Below are positions 21,140-27,114 of a DNA stretch of 27,114 nucleotides, in pieces. The notes beneath the pieces are model-generated. The model was not told where the DNA came from, ran no database searches, and saw only the letters and a program-made list of their open reading frames with translations. The stretch spans positions 1 to 27,114 of the IMG/VR virus record IMGVR_UViG_3300009506_000216, one strand, 5' to 3'. The stretch comes from a virus. Made by a program: the position numbers and the translations under genes. How positions within the stretch are numbered: the first letter of the stretch is position 1; each line of letters opens with the position of its first letter.

Positions 21140-22327
21140 TCCTGTGAAACCTCCTTTTTGTGTTCTCTGTTTTTCCTGGTCCTGCTTTGATATTTTATCG
21201 CGGTATTTGTCTATGTGCGCCTGCACTGCCGCCCTGTCGCTTTCCGGTATGTCAGGACGATTGCCGCGCGCTCCTGACATAGCGCCGTTTGCGGCGAATA
21301 CCGCGCGCCTGATAGCGACCAACTTGCCGTCTACCACGTCCGTAAACGGCAGCTTGTAAGCCCCGAAGTTGCTTTTGTTTGCCGGGTCATACCAGAAAAA
21401 GGCCTTTTTGTAATCGGCAGAGGGGCTTTCGGTTGAGTTTAAAAAGCTCCTGACGCGCTTTATTGCGGCGGCGGAATCCCATATCTTGTTGACAACTTCC
21501 AAGTCCTGAAAAGGCGGAGTCCCCGCTAAAGGCTCATTGCCGCTTCCGCCCACCTTGCCGGTTATTCCGATCCTGTTATTGCCTAAAGCCATTTCCTCGC
21601 CTCCTTCGATGGCATCAATCATGCCGCGCCTTAATGCTATATCGGCGGTAAATGTCATGCCCTGGCCGAATTCACTGTTGACTATATCGGCCGTAATATC
21701 ACGGCCCCTTGCTATAGTGCTAACCATAAGGTTATGCATCATGTCAAGTTCATCGCGCACTTTGTCCATGCCTGCTTGTGTTGTTACGTCAGGGGCCTTG
21801 TAAGGCGCTTTTCTTGACGTGATATCAACTATGCGGTCCGAAACAAACATTGAAACCCTGACGCCGATGCTGCCTATCCTGTCCGCCGCGTTTTCGGAAA
21901 TTATCTTGTCCGCCTGCGATGCAAGCAGATAGGCCCCGCTTGCCGCAAGCCCGGATATCCTGGCCTCTACCGGCTTTTTTGCTTCCTTTATTGCATCGGC
22001 CGCCGCGAAAGCTCCGGCAACCGTCCCCCCCGGACTGTCAACGTCAAGGAGTATCTTTTGTACATCATCCCTGGATTCCGCCTCCTGTATCCCCTGCACT
22101 ATTTCCTGATAAGTTGTGCCGCCTAGAATCATCCTGATAAGCCCGAAGCCTGCCGGGGATTTGGTAAGGATTCCTTGAATCGGTATTACCGCTATGCCGT
22201 CCTTTACCTCCAGCCTGTTATCAATGCCGGGAGCTGCTATATTCGCGGCCAGGGAAGGGTCGTTATTGCCAAGGATATTATTGATTATCCCGAAAGCGTA
22301 TTCATCTATTGCCCAAAGTTCAAACAT
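20795..22327 (-). CDS. S49-family capsid maturation protease with scaffold domain (lambda gpC-like)
   Basis: A 510-aa protein. Residues 38-235 are an S49 (SppA/ClpP-fold) protease: DVDSPGGTVAG (oxyanion side) at 95-105, the nucleophile candidate Ser130 in LAASGAY, and a lysine candidate Lys177 some 47 residues later. Residues about 280-385 are a separate module seen in several phage proteases: DYKKAFFWYDP, NFGAYKLPFTDV, AMSGARGNRPDIPESDRAAV. The last 114 residues are the scaffold domain, which can also start internally. The protein would cut scaffold and portal or capsid during head maturation. It is longer than lambda gpC (439 aa), mainly because of the middle module. GGAGGG lies upstream of the ATG at 22327. 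Confidence 0.92.
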   Translation of the reverse strand: MFELWAIDEYAFGIINNILGNNDPSLAANIAAPGIDNRLEVKDGIAVIPIQGILTKSPAGFGLIRMILGGTTYQEIVQGIQEAESRDDVQKILLDVDSPGGTVAGAFAAADAIKEAKKPVEARISGLAASGAYLLASQADKIISENAADRIGSIGVRVSMFVSDRIVDITSRKAPYKAPDVTTQAGMDKVRDELDMMHNLMVSTIARGRDITADIVNSEFGQGMTFTADIALRRGMIDAIEGGEEMALGNNRIGITGKVGGSGNEPLAGTPPFQDLEVVNKIWDSAAAIKRVRSFLNSTESPSADYKKAFFWYDPANKSNFGAYKLPFTDVVDGKLVAIRRAVFAANGAMSGARGNRPDIPESDRAAVQAHIDKYRDKISKQDQEKQRTQKGGFTGMSLQDMFRDNPELKAEHDKAIEDAVGAERTRVTAHLQNIEHSRDVVIEAITKGTPFDASTMSTYMNAAAKHKTGQAASADNPGSLTPEGQGGGAVAVTEQEKQNMAVLDGLLAD

Positions 22328-22345
22328 GAATGATTATATCCCTCC

Positions 22346-23983
22346 TCATTGTTGCTTTTCAAGCTCTTTTATCGGCCGTATCGCCTCGGCAAGCAATTTA
22401 TTCTGGCGCGTCAGGCGGGCGACTATCTTGCTATGTCTTACGCCGAAATACTTTAATGATATTGCGTCGCGGTCCGTTAAACCGTTTTCGAATGCCTTTT
22501 CAAACATGGTAACGTGCTTGAGCATATCGACCGAAAGCTCGGCTGTACTGGACCAGTTGGAATTAAGCCATGCCATAACTGTTATATCATCCTGCCTGAG
22601 CATAGCATCAAACAGGCCTGGCGTTACAAGCCTGCCGGTTATGTCCAGGGCTATTACAACATTTCGGTAAATCGGTTCATTGAAAGACGAATTGAATTGC
22701 GAATGCTCTTTGCGTCTTATAGCGTCGAATTCGTTGACGGCCTGGCGCGAAGCCGAAAAATTGTTATTGAACATTAGTAACAGTATTTCGGGCGGCACAT
22801 TGGCTGCCGCTCCGGTTAGATGAACGCCGCCCATAACAGCTTTCATGACTTCCGGGTTAGGATGCCTTGTGTTATGGCTTTCGATCTTCTGCCCCGGACG
22901 CAGGCCGTCAATGATAAGGCCGGGGCCTATTTCCTTGAATTCTACATTTTTGCTATTGCCGTCAGTTGTTGTGGTTGTAACTGTGCTTTCATCTATAGCG
23001 GCGCGCCTCATGGGGCTTTTGCCAAAAAGCTCGCTTTGCGTTTTGGGAGCATCTTTGTCCGTCACGACTGAAAGCACAAGGGAATTATCCAGGGCCATTG
23101 CAAGCTGGGAATTATCAAGCGTCCTGTCTATCTGCTTTAGCATTTGTATTGAACATCCCAAAAGAGGCATGCCCCTGTATTCGTTGACGCGCATCCTCGA
23201 GCCGAATATAAGCCTTGCCACACGGCGGCCGCTTTGCGGCCCGAATGCGGGAATGAATACATAGTTCATGCCTTCGATGCTGTAAATAAGATTTGGATTG
23301 AAAGCCTTTATTCTAACCCAATAGCCTACCTCCACGCCCCTTGAATTGATTTCAACGCCGTCTATAACATCATTGCCGGTTTCAGGATTAATGCCGCGTA
23401 TCATGCCCAAGGGCGTACCGATATTATAGCCGTCAATAAGTTGAATTCTCGGAAGGCGCGTTATCGGGTCTATCCTGGTTATCTTGAGGCAATCGCCTGA
23501 AAGCTTCGCCGTGCTGTATGCCTGCCTTTGAAGCTCATATAGGTTATCGCGCATCCTTTCGTCAACCACTTCCGGTATTAGCGCGTAAAGGCGTATGAAT
23601 GATTCTAGCGATTCCGACCAATTCCTGATAAATTCGTCGTCCTCTGAATATCCAAGAATCTGAGCCTCGGGCAAGGCGTCTGGATTCAGGCCGTCGTTTA
23701 TCACCTTTGTTTCAAGGCGATTGTATATCATGTTTGCTATTGGATTTGAACGCCATAGATTTATGCTATGCCTTTGAAGCTCCCGAAGGTCCACAACTTC
23801 ATAGTTCTTATCTATCCCCAAGCCACCGGGGAACTTTTCACCAGTGTAAAGATAATGAACGGCATCGAAATAGTTTGACGATGCCATAACGTTACCCATA
23901 TTGGAAATGCGTTTTTCAATCGCTCTGGCCGGGGCTCCGCTTGCCATGCTGAAAAGGTCTTTTGCGACCGTGATAAGATTCAT
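22346..23983 (-). CDS. Portal protein (lambda gpB family)
   Basis: 545 aa, near the 533 aa of lambda gpB. Typical elements: VVDLRELQRHSINLWRSNPI at about 63-82 followed by ANMIYNRLETKVINDGLNPD, then the region PRIQLIDGYNIGTP. Later come RVNEYRGMPLLGCSIQMLKQ and the portal-2 signature ...GGVHLTGAAANVPPEIL...NNNFSASRQAVNEF. It forms the dodecameric ring at the head vertex through which the terminase pumps DNA. It is coupled to the gpW-like gene by TAATG. Confidence 0.93.
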   Translation of the reverse strand: MNLITVAKDLFSMASGAPARAIEKRISNMGNVMASSNYFDAVHYLYTGEKFPGGLGIDKNYEVVDLRELQRHSINLWRSNPIANMIYNRLETKVINDGLNPDALPEAQILGYSEDDEFIRNWSESLESFIRLYALIPEVVDERMRDNLYELQRQAYSTAKLSGDCLKITRIDPITRLPRIQLIDGYNIGTPLGMIRGINPETGNDVIDGVEINSRGVEVGYWVRIKAFNPNLIYSIEGMNYVFIPAFGPQSGRRVARLIFGSRMRVNEYRGMPLLGCSIQMLKQIDRTLDNSQLAMALDNSLVLSVVTDKDAPKTQSELFGKSPMRRAAIDESTVTTTTTDGNSKNVEFKEIGPGLIIDGLRPGQKIESHNTRHPNPEVMKAVMGGVHLTGAAANVPPEILLLMFNNNFSASRQAVNEFDAIRRKEHSQFNSSFNEPIYRNVVIALDITGRLVTPGLFDAMLRQDDITVMAWLNSNWSSTAELSVDMLKHVTMFEKAFENGLTDRDAISLKYFGVRHSKIVARLTRQNKLLAEAIRPIKELEKQQ

Positions 23984-24225
23984 TACGAGGGCCGTCCATA
24001 AAATGAGGTTGAATTATCTGCCGCCACTGCCTCGAGGTAGTCTATTTCTTCCCGGAGTCTTTTTCGCTCGGCATAAAGGAATTGCAAGTTAGGACGTTCA
24101 ACACTTTGTTTGCCCTGGCCGTCGTCAAATGAATACTTTTGCTCTTTTTCGGCGGCGGCTATTGCCGCCTGCACACTTGCCAAATCCGCCTTTAATTCTG
24201 TCAGTCTTTCATTGATATCGGCCAT
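23983..24225 (-). CDS. gpW-like head-tail joining protein
   Basis: An 80-aa helical protein between terminase and portal, as lambda W lies between A and B. It begins MADINERLTELKADLASVQA, has a short beta-type centre (QKYSFDDGQGKQSVE), and a second helix (LYAERKRLREEIDYLEAV). The helix-hairpin-helix arrangement with a Gly-rich turn fits gpW-type proteins, which cap the portal after packaging and allow tail attachment. The stop overlaps the portal start (TAATG). Confidence 0.78.
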   Translation of the reverse strand: MADINERLTELKADLASVQAAIAAAEKEQKYSFDDGQGKQSVERPNLQFLYAERKRLREEIDYLEAVAADNSTSFYGRPS

Positions 24226-24248
24226 GCAGGATTATAACAAAACAGAAT

Positions 24249-26270
24249 TCAATAAGCAATGCCTTGTTCTAGCGCATCAAATATAGTCTTATAATCAATT
24301 CCGTCAATTCGCATTTCCCGGCATGAAAGGAAAACAAAGATATCAAGCAGGACCATGTTATAAACGCGGCAGTCCCAAGCATGGTTAGGCACTTTGGCAT
24401 ATTTCCTGGTCCAGCGAGTACCAAGAAAACGTGATGTCCTTTCATCATAGACATTGATTTTGTTTTCACCGCCGTACATTTCGAAATATTCTTTATTGTA
24501 CGGATCGCCGTAAGGATAATTCATATAGCCTGACGGCTGGGGCAGCGGATGCCCTGCCCACTTCAAAGCCATTTGGTCGGCGAGAATGTCTTTGTATCTG
24601 TCGACTATCGGCCTGAAACAAACTCCAAAGTTTGTTTTCTTCTCATAAAAGCTTCCCGTAATATCCTTAAATTTATCATCGCCCCATAGCGGTATAACTC
24701 CATATGAAAACTGTTTGCAAAAGCTGTAAACCATGCGTGGCAAGTATGCTGAATCTATGCCGGTAAGTCTTATGGGATAAATAGCCTTTCCGTTATCGGA
24801 AACAAATTGCTTTGTCATGATATCATGCTCAAGCCTGTACCATGTATTTTCTTTGAGTGCTTCCGGGTCCGCCTGGTAGGCTGCCGAATATTCCCTATCC
24901 CAATATGCCTCGGTATCCCCTTCAATGCGCTGCCATAGAATGCTGTAAGTGCTCCCGTTGCGGCAGTGGCCCAATACCTCAACGTCAAGCCTGCCTTCGG
25001 ATGATTTCTTTTTCTTGTGCACGTCAACCGCACAAGTCAATATCAGTATCGGCCCGTTGCCGTCTTTTATTGCCATGTCGTTTGGAACTGTCCAGGGCAT
25101 GTAATCCCTTTGCTTCCCTCTTAGCATTTCGGGTTTCGGGCTGAGTTCTACCTCCTCATAAGGCAGGGCCATTCTGAGATTCTTGAATGTTCTTAGCAAC
25201 GATTTATCTTTTTGAGCTGATATCCAGTCGGCGGCTATTTCGTCCCATGCTTCGAAAAGGGAATACCAGGATGGAATATAGAAACCGCTTGTCAGAAGTC
25301 TTTTTGATTTTTGTGTTGCCCTGTATTCTCCGGCGTTCATGATTTTATGTTTATAAGATTCTGTAATGCCGTGCTTCTTTCCCTTTTCACAATAGCGGCA
25401 TCTGTAGTGTGTGCTGCCTGGCACTAAAATATAATCGTCGTCGGTTTCGTATCTGAAACCCGTATCGTTTTCTTCATCGTACCAGACAAGCTCTTGGTAC
25501 TCTCCGCAAAAAGGGCAGGGCACAAAACGTTTACGGAAGTCTGATTCTAGGAGCATTCTGTAAATTCTTGAGGTCTGTGCGGATAGCGGCGTCGAGATAT
25601 CGCATATTTTTTTCGTATGCCTGAAAGTGATTGTTCTTTTTTCTGTAAGCATTAAGGGATCGCCCTCACTTGTTTCTATGGGCCAGGCGTCTATTTCATC
25701 CCTAAGTAATTTCCTGACAGGGTTTGAACGTGCTTTCTTTGGGTTTAAAACTCCTATTGCAAGCAGGAAACCTCCGGGAAACTGTTTGAATAGTTTTCTA
25801 TCGCCTGTCTTTTTTCCCGGCCTTCCCTCTTTCTGATTTGATAATATTTTTTCTTCAAGGCCGCTGTACTCAAGAAGCCTTGCGACCTGTAATTCCATTG
25901 CGAGTTCCGCCGCTTCTTTTTCTTCACGGGCATAAAGCATTCCGCAAGGGTCGTGGTCTATAGTAAAGCCGATAAAGTTTTCAATCAGGCCTGTTGTTGC
26001 CCCTATCTGAACGCCTTTGCAAACTATTACATGTCGTGTTGCGCTGGTAGGAGATAATTCTAAAGCGGGCTCTATTAAATGAGGGGCTTTTGTCCAATCA
26101 AATTTACCAGGGCTTGCCGTAAGCTCTGGCGGCAAGAAACGTTTTTCTTTCGCCCATTCAATTATGTCAAGAAGTCTTTTGCCTTTTGGTAGCTCATCAA
26201 TTCCATTATCAATAAAATCCAGTTCCGATATTTCAAAAAATGAAAGCAGTTCAAGGAAATCAGGCGGCAT
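24249..26270 (-). CDS. terL: Terminase large subunit (lambda GpA family)
   Basis: 673 aa, close to the 641 aa of lambda gpA. The ATPase part has a family-typical Walker A variant CKGVQIGATT at 84-93 and an acidic Walker B LLRDEIDAWP at 188-197. FPGGFLLAIGVLNPKKARSN leads to it. A zinc-binding pair, CPFC (252-255) and CRYC (291-294), is present as in this family. The nuclease half shows the acidic strand CAVDVHKK, then GIDSAYLPRMVYSF and HAWDCRVYNMVLLDIF. It cuts and packages phage DNA. It overlaps the small subunit by 11 bases. GpA-type enzymes usually work with cos or with Mu-like packaging; which one cannot be told here. Confidence 0.95.
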   Translation of the reverse strand: MPPDFLELLSFFEISELDFIDNGIDELPKGKRLLDIIEWAKEKRFLPPELTASPGKFDWTKAPHLIEPALELSPTSATRHVIVCKGVQIGATTGLIENFIGFTIDHDPCGMLYAREEKEAAELAMELQVARLLEYSGLEEKILSNQKEGRPGKKTGDRKLFKQFPGGFLLAIGVLNPKKARSNPVRKLLRDEIDAWPIETSEGDPLMLTEKRTITFRHTKKICDISTPLSAQTSRIYRMLLESDFRKRFVPCPFCGEYQELVWYDEENDTGFRYETDDDYILVPGSTHYRCRYCEKGKKHGITESYKHKIMNAGEYRATQKSKRLLTSGFYIPSWYSLFEAWDEIAADWISAQKDKSLLRTFKNLRMALPYEEVELSPKPEMLRGKQRDYMPWTVPNDMAIKDGNGPILILTCAVDVHKKKKSSEGRLDVEVLGHCRNGSTYSILWQRIEGDTEAYWDREYSAAYQADPEALKENTWYRLEHDIMTKQFVSDNGKAIYPIRLTGIDSAYLPRMVYSFCKQFSYGVIPLWGDDKFKDITGSFYEKKTNFGVCFRPIVDRYKDILADQMALKWAGHPLPQPSGYMNYPYGDPYNKEYFEMYGGENKINVYDERTSRFLGTRWTRKYAKVPNHAWDCRVYNMVLLDIFVFLSCREMRIDGIDYKTIFDALEQGIAY

Positions 26271-26961
26271 TTTCCTCTAATACCTGTTCCCTTGTTTTTC
26301 TCTTTGCATGTTGAATCTTTGTTTTTACATCTGTATCAATTGTCATGAATATTTTTTCTATTTCAGTTGTCCATGTATCGTTCATATTCAAGAGTAATTC
26401 CGAATCTGTTTTGTTCAAGTCTAAACCGCTTTTAATTTCGTCAAGTATTAATTGGGAGATATTGGGAATAGCATTTAAAACTTGTTCCCTGGACGCCCCA
26501 ACTAATCCCATTATGAACTTGCCAAATGGATTTATTGAAACAAGTTGCCCGCGCGCTTCAAGCGCTTTTGTCTTTGATGCCTCGGCGTCGTATTTCATTT
26601 TCTCTGCCCTGAATCGTTCTAAAGCGTTTTTGTTTTTCGCTAACTCAGGGTCTACCTGTGGCAGTGGAGCGGACGGGTTATTGCTTGTGTCTGGCGCGGC
26701 ATTGTCAAGCGGTAAGATTTCCGATTGCTCTTTTTCAGTTTCGGTTATGAGGCGGACGCCTTCAAAAAGCCGGGTTAGGTCGTCAGGAACTACACGGTTA
26801 TTTTTCAACAAGGCGTCAGCCACCCAGCGCTTATTCTTGGCATCGGTCAAATCAATGAGGCCGTCAGTGCCTTTGTTAAGCTTGCCGCGCTTCACGGCTA
26901 CTGAAACGGCAGCGGGTTTGTATCCTAACACCCTTGTTAAATCTATTGGCCTGACGCGCAT
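26260..26961 (-). CDS. terS: Terminase small subunit (DNA-recognition)
   Basis: 233 aa. The N-terminus MRVRPIDLTRVLGYKPAAVS with VAVKRGKLNKG is a winged or simple helix-turn-helix like those of lambda Nu1 and of Mu-like small terminases; a second HTH-like segment follows (LLKNNRVVPDDLTRLFEG). The middle is a charged coiled coil (LERFRAEKMKYDAEASKTKA), and the C-terminal helices (about 150-200) may contact the large subunit. Its gene directly precedes and overlaps terL. AAGGA lies about nine bases before the ATG at 26961. The protein would bind the packaging site, which could lie nearby. Confidence 0.82.
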   Translation of the reverse strand: MRVRPIDLTRVLGYKPAAVSVAVKRGKLNKGTDGLIDLTDAKNKRWVADALLKNNRVVPDDLTRLFEGVRLITETEKEQSEILPLDNAAPDTSNNPSAPLPQVDPELAKNKNALERFRAEKMKYDAEASKTKALEARGQLVSINPFGKFIMGLVGASREQVLNAIPNISQLILDEIKSGLDLNKTDSELLLNMNDTWTTEIEKIFMTIDTDVKTKIQHAKRKTREQVLEENAA

Positions 26962-27000
26962 TTCTTAAATCCTTATTTTTAAAACGTTATCTGCCCTGCC

Positions 27001-27084
27001 TTTAACTGTAGTGCTGATATTTTAACATACTGATAAATTTTTTTACAGAAAAAAGTTAACAGCCATTTAACAGATTTACAGCTC
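27001..27084. repeat. Cluster of TTTAACAG-like words upstream of terS
   Basis: In an AT-rich stretch of about 150 bases without a gene, plus-strand words resembling TTTAACAG recur: TTTAACTG (27001), TTTAACAT (27021), TTTTACAG (27042 region), GTTAACAG (27055), TTTAACAG (27067) and TTTACAG (27075). All are in one orientation, 20, 20, 14, 12 and 8 bases apart. They overlap the candidate promoter. They could be operators for a phage regulator, or a terminase binding region; chance in AT-rich DNA is possible. Confidence 0.45.
27019..27047 (-). promoter_or_regulatory. Candidate promoter for the packaging/head operon
   Basis: On the minus strand TGTAAA (27047-27042) and TAAAAT (27024-27019) lie 17 bases apart, giving a leader of about 50 bases before terS. 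The -35 box is weak, which would fit an activator-dependent late promoter. No other gene lies in 26962-27114, and no hairpin was found there. Confidence 0.35.
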
Positions 27085-27114
27085 CAATGATTTCAAACGC
27101 ATTCGGGTAGGGCG

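Noticed and set aside
1-27114. CRISPR arrays, tRNA genes, insertion sequences, integrase or attachment sites
   Set aside because: I saw no regularly spaced repeats with spacers, no cloverleaf-like sequence, no transposase or recombinase motifs and no terminal repeats other than the methyltransferase duplication.

Overview
The window is a contiguous block of a tailed phage or prophage genome. Every gene I can support is on the minus strand, so the biological order runs from high to low coordinates. No integrase, transposase, attachment site, tRNA or recognisable host gene is present, so the sequence does not show whether this is an integrated prophage, a plasmid-prophage or a lytic phage. The host is bacterial: Shine-Dalgarno sites of the GGAGG type precede most genes, and there are a Rho-independent terminator and a sigma70-like promoter. 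I cannot name the host group. The M15 peptidase endolysin only says that the host has a peptidoglycan wall.

Region 27114 to 18800 is the packaging and head module, in the order of phage lambda: small terminase, GpA-type large terminase, gpW-like joining protein, gpB-like portal, S49 protease with an in-frame nested scaffold start, gpD-like decoration protein, gpE-like major capsid protein, and a Mu gp35-like protein. Upstream of it lies an AT-rich leader with repeated TTTAACAG-like words.

Region 18780 to 8925 is the neck and a contractile tail of phage Mu type: neck candidates, an unrecognised 318-residue protein, a tail-terminator candidate, sheath, tube, a tail assembly chaperone with a probable programmed frameshift, a short tape measure protein, a gp45-like spike ending in a histidine tip, and gp46-, gp47- (baseplate J) and gp48-like proteins. 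The genome is therefore a mosaic of a lambda-like head and a Mu-like contractile tail. No gp43-like or gp44-like (hub) gene lies between the tape measure and the spike.

Region 8916 to 5719 holds lysis and host-recognition genes: a coiled-coil protein with one membrane segment, a 46-residue protein, an M15 peptidase endolysin, a holin-like protein, a short collar-domain fibre split by a frameshift, and an unknown protein in the usual place of a fibre-assembly gene. A Rho-independent terminator at 5661-5701 closes this transcription unit.

A few bases further on, a near-consensus promoter (5630-5658) starts a second unit. Its first gene, an XRE-type regulator, is predicted to be leaderless. The unit continues with a 63-residue protein, a ParB-domain protein, a 51-residue zinc ribbon, an 88-residue protein, a large CHC2 primase/TOPRIM/VapE-type helicase fusion, a 93-residue protein, and a beta-class DNA methyltransferase. 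A second methyltransferase with an almost identical N-terminus begins at 68 and runs off the window. This looks like a regulation, replication and DNA-modification module. Many genes are joined by the overlapping stop-start TAATG, which suggests tight translational coupling throughout.
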